Shown: piece by piece, positions 46,681 through 55,551 of the stretch
Layout of the letters: each line of letters begins with the position of its first letter
Numbering within the stretch: position 1 is the first letter of the stretch
Source of the DNA: Flavivirga amylovorans
GTDB taxonomy: Bacteria > Bacteroidota > Bacteroidia > Flavobacteriales > Flavobacteriaceae
Assembly: GCF_030540875.1 (NCBI RefSeq)
Contig: NZ_JAUOEM010000006.1
Span: 248,001-312,000, forward strand
DNA: 64,000 nucleotides
Direction: 5' to 3'
Position numbers and translations under genes: made by a program
Notes under the pieces: generated by a model
The model's input: only the letters and a program-made list of their open reading frames with translations
Databases searched by the model: none
Told to the model about the DNA's origin: nothing

Positions 46681-48804
46681 TTATTGAACTTGAGTTTCAA
46701 CTCTATTATCTTCAATGTCTGCAGCCTCCTTTAAGGCGTTATACAATTTAGAATTAACGACGTTTATTTTTTGTTGCTCTACTCTATTAGCAGCAGCTTG
46801 GTAATTATCAAGTTCTACAGCTGGTGTTACTTTAACTACCTGAATCATATAAACACCATTTTCTCCATCAATTAATTTTGAAGGTTCTCCTTCTTTCAAT
46901 CCAAAAGCAGCTCCTACTACTAAAGGTTCTCTTCCTGCTCCTGAGATTGTTGGGCTTTTCATATTTATTGCAGATGCAGACCTAACATTTGTGTTTTCAG
47001 CAGCTGCTAAATCTTCAAGTGTTTTAGCAGAGACTCTATCTCTAATCATTTTAGCTTTCTTTTCTTTTCTAACTTTAGGCAACACTTTAGCAGTAGCGTC
47101 TTCAACAGACATTAATCCTGCTTTATGCTTTGCTACCAACTGTGCTATTACATACCCATTAGGAATATTAAAACGTTTAACAGCTCCAACTTCTGCATCT
47201 TCTTCAAAAGCCCAACGTACAATTGGTCTTTGATTTCCAATACCTGGTATATTTTCATCTAAAACTTTAATACCGTTTACTGGACGTACTGTATAGTTAG
47301 CTTCTTTTGATAAGGCTTCAAAATCACCTTCCCCAGCTTTAATTTCAAAGTTAGAAGCGTCTCTAAATATTTTTGCAGTTGTAGCTTCAGAAGGTTCTAT
47401 CTTTCTAGCTATGGTTCCAACTTGTATTGCTTTAACTTTTTCTTTCTGTCCTTCTATCTCTATAATGTGAAATCCGAAAATTGTTTTTACAACGCCTAAA
47501 TCTCCTGTTTTTCCTTCAAATTCGAAATCATTAAATTCTGAAACCATTGTATTGTAAGGATGCCAATCGTAACGACCTTCTTTTTCCACACTTCCTTTAT
47601 CAGAAGAAAACTCTTTTACTAATTCTGGAAATTTAGAACGATTTGATTTTATTACTGTTAATAAGCTATCTGCAGTCACCTTAGCTTCAGCCTCCGTTTG
47701 TGTCACTTCAGAAGCTGCACTTTGAGATCCCACAAAAGGAATTAAAATGTGTCTTACTTTTACTGAATCTGGAATTTGTTTAACAGCTACAACTTTAGTT
47801 ATTTTAAAGTGCCCATTATCTTTATATGGACCATATACACCACCTTCTTCAAGATTGTAAATAGTATCTGCAACTGCTGCTGGTAGGCTTGATTTAAATA
47901 CAAAACGCTTATCAAATTTTATATCTGAATTTACGTTAATATAATCTTCGTTATCTTTTACTTTTGAAAAAGCAACTATAGTATCTTTTCTTCCTGTTTC
48001 ATCAACAAATCGGCCATTTAAATACACATTAAGATCTGCCTTAATAGCATTTTCATCTTCAACAGATGCTACTTCATTAAACTGAACAAATTTAATATCC
48101 CTTGAAGCTTCTACCTCATACTCTTTCTTATTTTTATTGATATAGTTAGAAATATCCGATTTAGAAACTTCAACTAAAGAATCTTTAATAGACGCATAAG
48201 ATACTTGTACAAACTTAATGTCTACTTTATTTCCTTCTAATTGATGTTCTAATTTACCTTCAGCTAAAGTTCCTGTTAAACCTGCTTTAACTAAATTAAA
48301 ATAATTTTGTTGCAAACCGTTTGCTGCAACAGATTTTTCATAATTAACCCAACTAATATATGCTTGTTTGGACGTTTCTTTTAAATTAGCAATGTATTCG
48401 TTTAATTTATTTTCATCAAAAAGACCTGCTTCATTTAAAAACTCTGGACTTGTAGCCAAAGATGTTTTCAACAAATCTCTCATTTGATCTTTTTCAACAG
48501 AAATACCTAATTCATCGTATTGCGTCTGCATGACAGCTCTTCTAACTTCTTGATCCCATACTCTATTCATTACCTGAGTATTTGTTGCATTTGGTCCGGC
48601 TTGCCTTTGAGCAGCTTCTACTTTTTGCATGAAATCTTCACGTGTAATATCTTTACCATTTATAGTAGCAACAATATTTTGTGATTTTGAAGCAAGCGCA
48701 TCACTGTTCTTAAATAAATCTGCTAATACAAAAGAAAATAACGCTAATGCTATTATTATTATTAAAAATAGTGAACGTTGTCTAATCTTATTTAAAACTG
48801 CCAT
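46681..48804 (-). CDS. ppiD: PpiD-like periplasmic peptidyl-prolyl isomerase/chaperone
   Basis: 707 aa with an N-terminal membrane helix (about 11-30), a SurA/PpiD N-terminal chaperone domain (ATINGKDITREDFMQKVEAAQRQ) and a parvulin (PPIC) domain near 345-450 (VRHILIPF, then SSDKGSVEKEGRYDWHPYNTMVSEFNDF). A second divergent PPIC-like region follows. Helps fold outer-membrane and secreted proteins at the Sec exit. It ends an operon that also includes lptC and an outer-membrane protein. Confidence 0.9.
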   Translation of the reverse strand: MAVLNKIRQRSLFLIIIIALALFSFVLADLFKNSDALASKSQNIVATINGKDITREDFMQKVEAAQRQAGPNATNTQVMNRVWDQEVRRAVMQTQYDELGISVEKDQMRDLLKTSLATSPEFLNEAGLFDENKLNEYIANLKETSKQAYISWVNYEKSVAANGLQQNYFNLVKAGLTGTLAEGKLEHQLEGNKVDIKFVQVSYASIKDSLVEVSKSDISNYINKNKKEYEVEASRDIKFVQFNEVASVEDENAIKADLNVYLNGRFVDETGRKDTIVAFSKVKDNEDYINVNSDIKFDKRFVFKSSLPAAVADTIYNLEEGGVYGPYKDNGHFKITKVVAVKQIPDSVKVRHILIPFVGSQSAASEVTQTEAEAKVTADSLLTVIKSNRSKFPELVKEFSSDKGSVEKEGRYDWHPYNTMVSEFNDFEFEGKTGDLGVVKTIFGFHIIEIEGQKEKVKAIQVGTIARKIEPSEATTAKIFRDASNFEIKAGEGDFEALSKEANYTVRPVNGIKVLDENIPGIGNQRPIVRWAFEEDAEVGAVKRFNIPNGYVIAQLVAKHKAGLMSVEDATAKVLPKVRKEKKAKMIRDRVSAKTLEDLAAAENTNVRSASAINMKSPTISGAGREPLVVGAAFGLKEGEPSKLIDGENGVYMIQVVKVTPAVELDNYQAAANRVEQQKINVVNSKLYNALKEAADIEDNRVETQVQ

Positions 48805-48855
48805 TTGTAATTTAAATTTTTAAACCCCATTGTTAGGGTTTAGCTTATTAACTAG

Positions 48856-48880
48856 TTGTCAATTTAGTTATAATTGACAA
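48856..48880. promoter_or_regulatory. Inverted repeat upstream of ppiD
   Basis: TTGTCAATT-7-AATTGACAA, perfect 9-bp arms, about 50 bases before the ppiD start. No T-run follows, so a protein-binding site is more likely than a terminator. The 222-bp gap has no gene. Confidence 0.45.
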
Positions 48881-49026
48881 AATATCGTGCGCGAAAATAC
48901 CATTTTCTATTTAATAATAAAAGTAGAAAGGTGCATTAATTGTATTAAACTCCCAGATTTTTACTTTAATAGGAAAGACACTAGAAATGGAACTCAAGTA
49001 GATCGCTTTGGACAATTCTTCTTAAA

Positions 49027-50316
49027 TCAATCTTCCTCTAAACGTTTAAGTTCTATCATATCAATTTTAGTATTTGATACTTCTAATATTGTAAATTGAA
49101 ACGTTTCAATTTTTACTATATCGTTTTGAGCTGGAATTTCTTCGGTATGATTAACAATAAGCCCGCCCAATGTCTCATAGTTTTCGTTTTCTGGTAAATT
49201 TAGTTTATAGGCTTCATTAATATAATCAACTTCTAAACGTGCAGAAAATTTATATGTAGTTTTATCTACTACCTCTTCAATTAAGTCTACTGTGTCATGT
49301 TCATCTTCAATTTCACCAAATAGCTCTTCTACAATATCTTCAACAGTCATAATTCCTGATGTCCCTCCGTATTCATCTAAAACAACCGCTATACTTTTTC
49401 GCTTTTTCGTTAACACCCCTAATACATCTTTTATAAGCACAGTTTCTGGTACAAATTCAACAGGTAACATCATAGACTTTATACTCTTTGGCTTTTTAAA
49501 CAATTCGAAAGAATGTACATATCCCAAAATATCGTCCATAGTTTCTTTATAGACTAATATTTTAGTGCAACCTGTTTCAGTAAATAATGCATTAAGTGAT
49601 TTAATAGAATCACTAATTTCTACAGCTATGATTTCGGTACGAGGTACCATAACTTCTCTTGCTTTTACTTCTGAAAACTCAAGAGCGTTTTGAAAAATTT
49701 GTATTTCTGTATCGATCTCTTCATGAGCCTCAACAGATTCCATTTGTTCACTAATATAGTTACCTAGTTCTACTTTTGTAAATGCCAATTGTATTTGATC
49801 ACCTTCCGTTTTAAAAAAATGTTTAAGCACGAAATCTGAGATCCAAATAACAAAATCTGATATAAAAGTGAATATAATATAAAACACATAGGCAGGGATT
49901 GCCAAAAATTTAATTAATGTGTTTGAATAAATTTGAAAAAATACTTTCGGTAAAAATTCTGCAGTTATTAAAATAATAATCGTGGATATTACGGTTTGAG
50001 ACAGTAGACTTAAATCGGTTAACATGTAGTTTATAAAACTATATGATGTTGGTAATATAGTTTGAAACCAATTGACTAACATGTCTCCCATAAAAAACCC
50101 ATAAATAACCAATGCTATATTATTACCTATAAGCATTGTTGCTATAAATTTTGAAGGTTTGGCTGTAAGTTTTCTTAAAACTTTAGCAAAAATACCTTCT
50201 TGTTTTTTTTCAATTTCTATATGAATTTTATTTGAAGATACATAAGCGATCTCCATACCTGAGAAAAAAGCGGAAAGAATTAATGATGCAATTATAATAA
50301 TGGCATAAATGCTCAT
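49027..50316 (-). CDS. Hemolysin/CorC-like CNNM-CBS membrane protein
   Basis: 429 aa. Residues about 1-190 are a CNNM/DUF21 membrane domain (SGMEIAYVSSNKIHIEIEKK is its signature); two CBS domains follow (EVMVPRTEIIAVEI to HSFELFKK, and IKSMMLPVEFVPETVLI to LDEYGGTSGIMTVEDIVEELFGEI), then a C-terminal CorC_HlyC domain (about 345-425). This family is linked to magnesium or cobalt efflux, not haemolysis. It resembles GldE in architecture, but gldD is not adjacent, so I do not call it GldE. Confidence 0.92.
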   Translation of the reverse strand: MSIYAIIIIASLILSAFFSGMEIAYVSSNKIHIEIEKKQEGIFAKVLRKLTAKPSKFIATMLIGNNIALVIYGFFMGDMLVNWFQTILPTSYSFINYMLTDLSLLSQTVISTIIILITAEFLPKVFFQIYSNTLIKFLAIPAYVFYIIFTFISDFVIWISDFVLKHFFKTEGDQIQLAFTKVELGNYISEQMESVEAHEEIDTEIQIFQNALEFSEVKAREVMVPRTEIIAVEISDSIKSLNALFTETGCTKILVYKETMDDILGYVHSFELFKKPKSIKSMMLPVEFVPETVLIKDVLGVLTKKRKSIAVVLDEYGGTSGIMTVEDIVEELFGEIEDEHDTVDLIEEVVDKTTYKFSARLEVDYINEAYKLNLPENENYETLGGLIVNHTEEIPAQNDIVKIETFQFTILEVSNTKIDMIELKRLEED

Positions 50317-50511
50317 TTAGTTTGAGTTATCTTTATTTTGAAACTTTTTGCTGAACTTGTTTCTAAAGAAAAACATAAAAATAGCTAAAGCTCCAAGCAA
50401 TATTGAAGGATATTCAATGTTTCCTGTATTTATATACTTAGCAATAGCATCGTATATAAATAGTGCTGCAAAAACTAAATAGGCATATTGAAAAATCTTA
50501 GAATATTTCAT
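50317..50511 (-). CDS. Small membrane protein, 64 aa
   Basis: Two hydrophobic helices (about 8-24 and 35-50) and a basic C-terminal tail (RNKFSKKFQNKDN). It abuts the CNNM-CBS gene with no gap, so it is probably translated together with it. No family recognised. Confidence 0.7.
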   Translation of the reverse strand: MKYSKIFQYAYLVFAALFIYDAIAKYINTGNIEYPSILLGALAIFMFFFRNKFSKKFQNKDNSN

Positions 50512-50668
50512 CTGTTAATATTTATTTTTTTTAAGTCAGATGTAATAAACCATTTAGCATTTTGGTTGGTATCAACTTAATTACTATGGTTTATTTCATA
50601 GATTATGAATCGTAAATTAATTAAGACAAAGATAGTAAAATCGAAAAAGAAACTATGGAAAGCGTAGG

Positions 50669-51226
50669 TTAATCGTCTAGTGAAATAATTCCAGTTACCT
50701 CAAGCACTTCTGCATTGGTAAATTTTAAATTAGAGTCGAAGCCATTACCCTTTATAATATCTTGTTTCGTTGTAAACGTTACAGGTACATTAGTAAATAA
50801 CCATTCTCTTTTTTTATCAAAATACAACTGTTCTGTTTTTAATACATTTCCATCATGTGTCGTAATAACAACATTTCCTTGCAAATCTATGAGACCAGTC
50901 TTATCATATGAAATTGCATAATCTGAAATAATTGTGCTTTTTTTATTGTCCTCATCATACACATACAATGTAATACCTCCTACAAACTCATTATAAGGAA
51001 AATCTCTATTCGAATAATCGAGCATTTTAGCACTTAAAAGGTTGGCTGTTACCCTACCAGAGTCTGTATGTTTTAAATTTATGTTTTCTGCAACTCCAAT
51101 AGGTTCATTTTCTGAAACACCCATTTTTTGAATCTTATTAAAGTTGTCACTACATGAAAAAAACATAGCCACAGTAATTATTACTGTGACTATGCTTAAT
51201 ATATTATATATATACTTTTTGTTCAT
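50669..51226 (-). CDS. lptC: LPS export protein LptC
   Basis: The frame opens at 51265, but ATG at 51226 (MNKKYIYNILSIVTVIITVAMFFSC) shares a TAATG overlap with the upstream stop and yields a lipoprotein signal. The remainder is an LptC/OstA-type beta-jellyroll: IGVAENINLKHTDSGRVTANLLSAKMLDYS, then DLQGNVVITTHDGNVLKTEQLYFDKKREWLFTNVPV. LptC bridges LptF/G and LptA in the periplasm. In Flavobacteria it is often predicted as a lipoprotein rather than a bitopic protein. Confidence 0.9.
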   Translation of the reverse strand: MNKKYIYNILSIVTVIITVAMFFSCSDNFNKIQKMGVSENEPIGVAENINLKHTDSGRVTANLLSAKMLDYSNRDFPYNEFVGGITLYVYDEDNKKSTIISDYAISYDKTGLIDLQGNVVITTHDGNVLKTEQLYFDKKREWLFTNVPVTFTTKQDIIKGNGFDSNLKFTNAEVLEVTGIISLDD

Positions 51227-52608
51227 TAAATCTTTGGCACTGTAACCGAAGCTCCAATCCAACATGCTATTTTAATTACCTTTCCTGAGCAGGCACAGCT
51301 AAAAATCTCAGATTTTTGCGGTGCTTTAGCTAAATAATTGGCAACAGATTTAGCAGAGTTTTTCTTTTGTGTAGGATCTACACGCGCTGCTTTTCTAGCT
51401 TCGTCTGCAGCTAACCAATACACTGCTCTTTTATCAAAGTTAGTTTTCCCACAGTTATTTGCGCTGGCAGCATACATCGCTGCTATTGATAAATATGGAC
51501 GTCCATTAGATGGATTTAACTTTAAAGCTTTTCTGAAATAGTTTCTAGCTTGACCATATCTTTTTTTCTTTTTAAGAATAAGTCCAATCCTGTTAGCTAA
51601 TTTAGCCTTTTTAAATCTTTCTGTTTCTAAATCAAAAGACTGTTGAAAATACTTAATAGCCTCGTTTTCTTTGTGATTTTTAAATAAAATAGTCCCAACA
51701 AAGTATTTTGTATCTGCAGAAGGTGCTGTCTTATCATAAGACTTTACTAATTTCTCATATAAAGGATCATCTGTACACTCTTTATGGTACATTTTACTTA
51801 CAGCACGTTTCAACCAAACTGCATTGTCTTTATTCTCTTCATAATCTTTCTTATATAAAGGGATTAAATTTTCACAATTAGCTCTTTCTCCCAATTTTTG
51901 ATCAACTCCAGCAGAAACTTTATCGAAAGCTTCTAAAATTTGTCCATAGTATTTTTTATACCTTTCTTCTTTTTTAGTCAATGCTGTACCAGCATCTTCC
52001 TTTTCGATTAATTTATTAAGCTTTAACGAAGCAATTTTTACTTCATCTTCAATTTTCTCTACAACATCATCATATTTATTAAATAAATCTACAGCTGGCT
52101 TCTTTTTTGCGTCATATAAATCTACCATTAAAGAAAAATAGGTATATAGACTTTGAGGGTTAGTAAAAGTAGCTTTATCTAATTTATAAGCGGCGTCATA
52201 ACACTCATAAAGCTCTTCATCTGTTTTATTTAATATTTTTTTGTTGGTGTACATTAATTGACACGCTTTAGCAGCATACTCTCCTTTTTTAGTTTTGCTG
52301 GCAAAATGTACGCCTCTTTGCTCCCATAGCTTCAATAAATCATTTATATAATTTATCTTATCTGCATTTACCGTAGCTTTTTTAATTTTATGGTTTAAAA
52401 TTTTCTCACCATCTATATAAATAGCATTATTAAATTTTGGGCATTTATTTCTTACCGCCATCCATGGCTCATAAGCTGCATCATAATTTTTAGCTTTCAC
52501 ATATTCATGAAAAATAGAAAGCTTAGTCATACATTCTTCATCTTGCTGTGCAAAGCCTGTATTTAAACCAATTAATAATGTAAATAATAATGTAATTTTT
52601 GTTTTCAT
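51226..52608 (-). CDS. Secreted TPR-repeat protein
   Basis: 460 aa. Signal peptide MKTKITLLFTLLIGLNTGFA-Q. The body is helical and repeats of TPR type are clearest at the C-terminus (NEAIKYFQQSFDLETERFKKAKLANRIG, then YGQARNYFRKALKLNPSNGRPYLSIAAMY). It ends with a Cys-containing tail (FSCACSGKVIKIACWIGASVTVP). The stop codon overlaps the lptC start. A periplasmic scaffold in the envelope operon is plausible but not proven. Confidence 0.85.
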   Translation of the reverse strand: MKTKITLLFTLLIGLNTGFAQQDEECMTKLSIFHEYVKAKNYDAAYEPWMAVRNKCPKFNNAIYIDGEKILNHKIKKATVNADKINYINDLLKLWEQRGVHFASKTKKGEYAAKACQLMYTNKKILNKTDEELYECYDAAYKLDKATFTNPQSLYTYFSLMVDLYDAKKKPAVDLFNKYDDVVEKIEDEVKIASLKLNKLIEKEDAGTALTKKEERYKKYYGQILEAFDKVSAGVDQKLGERANCENLIPLYKKDYEENKDNAVWLKRAVSKMYHKECTDDPLYEKLVKSYDKTAPSADTKYFVGTILFKNHKENEAIKYFQQSFDLETERFKKAKLANRIGLILKKKKRYGQARNYFRKALKLNPSNGRPYLSIAAMYAASANNCGKTNFDKRAVYWLAADEARKAARVDPTQKKNSAKSVANYLAKAPQKSEIFSCACSGKVIKIACWIGASVTVPKI

Positions 52609-52626
52609 AATTATAATTTTATGCTG

Positions 52627-53946
52627 TTAGTCATACTTTCTTTTCTGGAACCATCTATCGTTCAAAGATAAACTTATTCGAAAATTAACAAAATCCTCTT
52701 CTATCAAAGCATTATTTGTTGTTCCTCGTTTACCAACCTCAAAACCTAAATTTGCATTAGATAAAAAATTGCCAACTGGTAATCCTACTCCAAAAGATAT
52801 GCCAAACTCATTTATTGATTCATTATCTATGTTTAATCCCGTTTCTTCATAACGGACTCCAGCTCTATAAACGATACGTTTAAAATAGCTATTATAAGAA
52901 TTATATTGCGGAATAAAAAATCCTCCAAGAGAAACTGTTGAAGCATCCTCATATATTGTAGGAGTACTTGTACTAGTATATAATTCATTTGAGAAATCAC
53001 TTATTTTCTGAAATGTATACTCTGCACCAACAAACCATTTTCTTGGTTTACCTATCCCAGCTCCAACTGAAAATCTTGATGGTAATATTAAATCTGTTTC
53101 TAACAATCCAAGGGCTTCTAAATCAGCTTCAACAATACTATTAAAATCTACAAATTCCTGACCAGTATCAGTATTTGTTCTTATAGCTGAAAACGATCTT
53201 AAATTTTTAGACACCAAATTACTTTCTGGTGTATATGTTATTCCGGAAGAAAGTTCTAAATTCTCTGTTATCATCTTTTTATAAGACAGTCCCAAATTAA
53301 AACTTAGACCACTTAAATCTGATCTATTATTTTCACGTGATTGAAATTCAAGCTGTGTACCATCTGCATCATACAAAAATTCAACTGTACTATTTTGAAT
53401 ATTTCCAAAGTTATATTGGGCATCAACACCAATACTTAATCCATCCATTATTTGATATCCTAACCCAAAAAACACTCTATTAAGTCCGCCTTCACCTCTA
53501 AACTTATTTTCAGTTCTACCTTCTGTGTTTAACGATTCTAATTTATACCCTACCGACGTGTAAGGTAGCAAGCCAAAGCCAAAGCCAAATTTCCCCATTG
53601 GTATAGATAAGGCCAGATAATCAAAAGTAGATGAAGATGTGTTATCTGACCCAGAATCACTTTTTAAGCTTATACTAGAATAGCTCCCTCCAACTGTAAA
53701 TTTTACAGGTCTGGTTTCATTATTAAAAGCAGCCATGTTTTTACCTGCATAGGAAGCGGGGTTTCGTAAATTAATATGTATACTATCGTTATAGATACTT
53801 AATCCTCCCATACTTCTATTTTCTACAGTACCTTTAAATTTAAGGCTTCCAATACCATAGAAAGAATAAGGCGAAGCAGTTCCTTCTTGGCCGTAACTGT
53901 GAATTGCAAAAGCTGCAATAAAAACTAATACAAGTTTTTTTATCAT
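52627..53946 (-). CDS. Outer-membrane beta-barrel protein (FadL/OmpP1-like)
   Basis: 439 aa. Signal peptide MIKKLVLVFIAAFAIHSYG, then ASPYSFYGIGSLKFKGTVENRSMGGLSIYNDSIHINLRNPASYAG, the beginning seen in FadL-like barrels of Bacteroidota. Alternating hydrophobic strands run to the end; the final residue pattern LRISLSLNDRWFQKRKYD is barrel-like. May import hydrophobic compounds. The start forms an ATGA overlap with the coaX stop. Confidence 0.85.
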   Translation of the reverse strand: MIKKLVLVFIAAFAIHSYGQEGTASPYSFYGIGSLKFKGTVENRSMGGLSIYNDSIHINLRNPASYAGKNMAAFNNETRPVKFTVGGSYSSISLKSDSGSDNTSSSTFDYLALSIPMGKFGFGFGLLPYTSVGYKLESLNTEGRTENKFRGEGGLNRVFFGLGYQIMDGLSIGVDAQYNFGNIQNSTVEFLYDADGTQLEFQSRENNRSDLSGLSFNLGLSYKKMITENLELSSGITYTPESNLVSKNLRSFSAIRTNTDTGQEFVDFNSIVEADLEALGLLETDLILPSRFSVGAGIGKPRKWFVGAEYTFQKISDFSNELYTSTSTPTIYEDASTVSLGGFFIPQYNSYNSYFKRIVYRAGVRYEETGLNIDNESINEFGISFGVGLPVGNFLSNANLGFEVGKRGTTNNALIEEDFVNFRISLSLNDRWFQKRKYD

Positions 53947-54674
53947 TCGTTTGAGTTAAATTGTAAAATATAGTTCAATCCCTCTAAAAGAAAATTAGAA
54001 TTGGCAAATATGCTACTTTTTAATTGTTTTGACAAAAAATTAGCATCGCCTCCTGTTAAAATTACTGTTAAATCTGAGTATTTTAGATTATATACTTCAA
54101 TATTACCATCTATTTCTTTTAAAAGACCATGTACTACCCCAGAGTGTATTGAGTCGTTCGTCGAATTTCCAATAATACTCTTTGGGGTTTCTGATTCTAA
54201 CAACGGTAAATTTGCTGTTAAATTATTTAATGATTCATAACGCATGCGAAGCCCAGGGGAGATGGCCCCTCCAAGGTATTCATTTTTTACTGTTACAAAA
54301 TCATAAGTAACACAGGTTCCTGCATCAATAATAAGAGCATTGCTATTTGGAAACTGTTCAACAGAAGCACAAACCAATGCAATTCTATCTACCCCCAAAG
54401 TATTTGGTGTTTTATAAAGGTTTTTAAATGGCAACTTGGTACTAGAATCTAAAATCGTGATATTAAAAGATTCTTTAATGATCTCAATAGTTTCTTTATC
54501 CAATCTTCCTACTGAAGAAATAATAGCCTTTTTTATTGATACATATTTATCTTTTAGACTATTTATACCTTCTAAAACAGAACCTAAAGTTACAGTTCCT
54601 TTGTATTTTAGTATGCCTGATTCAAAAACAGCAAGTTTTACATAGGAATTACCGACGTCTATTACTAAGTTCAT
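53943..54674 (-). CDS. coaX: Type III pantothenate kinase
   Basis: First step of coenzyme A synthesis. 243 aa with the ASKHA-fold loops MNLVIDVGNSYVKLAVFE (1-18), TLGVDRIALVCAS and ALIIDAGTCVTYDFV, plus EYLGGAISPGLRMRYESLNNLTANLP, characteristic of CoaX. Cytoplasmic; the type III enzyme is resistant to CoA feedback. First gene of the minus-strand envelope operon, which runs away from tRNA-Phe. Confidence 0.96.
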   Translation of the reverse strand: MNLVIDVGNSYVKLAVFESGILKYKGTVTLGSVLEGINSLKDKYVSIKKAIISSVGRLDKETIEIIKESFNITILDSSTKLPFKNLYKTPNTLGVDRIALVCASVEQFPNSNALIIDAGTCVTYDFVTVKNEYLGGAISPGLRMRYESLNNLTANLPLLESETPKSIIGNSTNDSIHSGVVHGLLKEIDGNIEVYNLKYSDLTVILTGGDANFLSKQLKSSIFANSNFLLEGLNYILQFNSNE

Positions 54675-54813
54675 AACTTTATTAAAAGGTGTAAATTTAC
54701 AAAATGAGCCATAATAAAGCTTTTATTTAACTTTATATTATGTCTAATCAGACATCTAAAATTAAAGCATACGATTTTTTATAATTTTCTTTGTGTAATT
54801 ACAAAAATGAATA

Positions 54814-54821
54814 TATATTTG
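54814..54821 (+). promoter_or_regulatory. -7 promoter element of tRNA-Phe
   Basis: TATATTTG matches TAnnTTTG, 15 bases upstream of the tRNA. A TTTG at 54790-54793 lies 20 bases before it, the expected -33 element, giving a complete Bacteroidota promoter. Confidence 0.75.
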
Positions 54822-54836
54822 CAACCGCTTTGGCGA

Positions 54837-54909
54837 GGTACCTTAGCTCAGTTGGTAGAGCAAAGGACTGAAAATCCTTGTGTCCCTGGTTCGATTCCTG
54901 GAGGTACCA
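54837..54909 (+). tRNA. tRNA-Phe (anticodon GAA)
   Basis: Cloverleaf: acceptor GGTACCT/AGGTACC, D-arm GCTC...GAGC, anticodon stem AAGGA/TCCTT with loop CTGAAAA (anticodon GAA), T-arm CCTGG-TTCGATT-CCTGG with its stem pairing normally, discriminator A. 73 nt; CCA not encoded. tRNA 3' ends are frequent integration sites; the accessory region begins here. Confidence 0.96.
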
Positions 54910-54922
54910 CAACAAATAATTC

Positions 54923-54956
54923 AAACCCTTGATAATCAATTTATTATCAAGGGTTT
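54923..54956 (+). terminator. Terminator of tRNA-Phe
   Basis: Perfect 14-bp stem AAACCCTTGATAAT/ATTATCAAGGGTTT, 6-base loop, followed by TATTTTTG. It begins 14 bases after the tRNA. Confidence 0.85.
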
Positions 54957-55006
54957 ATTTTTGTAACGTGGTAAAATACATTGGAAAATTAAATATTGTT
55001 ACAAAA

Positions 55007-55031
55007 AAAAGAGGATTCTAAAACCTCTTTT
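55007..55031 (-). terminator. Terminator overlapping the end of the 59-aa HTH gene
   Basis: AAAAGAGG/CCTCTTTT stem with a 9-base loop; the minus strand continues in a run of eight Ts in all. The stop codon of the HTH gene lies in the loop. Confidence 0.7.
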
Positions 55032-55197
55032 CTTCTCTGAACAAATTCATCACCTCACTTTTTAAGTAATACTTTTTCTTTCCAAATGGTCTATATGGTG
55101 TTATTAAACCTTGTTTTTCATACTTTATAAGCGATGTAGATGACTTAATTTTTAATAAACCCATTAACTCTTTTGGGTTTAATATCTCATCTTCCAT
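55018..55197 (-). CDS. 59-aa MerR/AlpA-like helix-turn-helix protein (excisionase-like)
   Basis: Read directly from the reverse strand, ATG at 55197 and TAG at 55020-55018. The protein is a single winged helix-turn-helix: ILNPKELMGLLKIKSSTSLIKYE, then GLITPYRPFGKKKYYLKSEVM, which is the MerR/AlpA/Xis layout. Such proteins regulate or direct excision in integrative elements. Its place just beyond tRNA-Phe supports that role, but no integrase is in the window. The upstream palindrome at 55238-55251 may be its binding site. Confidence 0.8.
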   Translation of the reverse strand: MEDEILNPKELMGLLKIKSSTSLIKYEKQGLITPYRPFGKKKYYLKSEVMNLFREEKRF

Positions 55198-55551
55198 TAT
55201 TACATAAGAACTTTACTGGCAATTGTTTATTACAATGTAACTATATAGTTATACTTATGACCCAACCGCACAAAAAATCATGCTAAATAGTTACATCACA
55301 AATAATAAACAAAATAATTGAGAAAGTCAACACTTAAAAGACCTATTCGGAATAAAAATAACACCAATATTGCTAATCAATTTTTTTACACCTATTAAAC
55401 ACTCTTTAAACTCTAATTAATTTAGTATTGGCCATGATTTTAGACAATAAAACTTGGTTACAAAATATTATCCAAAAAAGGACTAAAATGAAAAACTAAT
55501 AATTGAAGAAATAAAAACTTTCTATAAAATTATTTACTACTTTTATTTTGT
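55198..55551. other. 354-bp AT-rich gap at the island start
   Basis: No coding frame seen. It holds the palindrome listed at 55238-55251, a smaller repeat ATTGT-TTATT-ACAAT just before it, and the presumed promoters of the HTH gene (leftward) and channel gene (rightward). Confidence 0.6.
55238..55251. promoter_or_regulatory. Palindrome TAACTATATAGTTA, candidate operator
   Basis: 14-bp perfect palindrome 41 bases upstream of the 59-aa HTH gene. A half-like ATAGTTAC recurs near 55287-55294. Placement suggests autoregulation; not proven. Confidence 0.4.

Noticed and set aside
48887-49099. 70-aa plus-strand frame upstream of ppiD
   Set aside because: Covers the gap and overlaps the end of the CNNM-CBS gene antisense; composition is not protein-like.
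49027-50316. Calling this gene gldE (gliding motility)
   Set aside because: The architecture is shared by all CNNM-CBS proteins and gldD is not adjacent.
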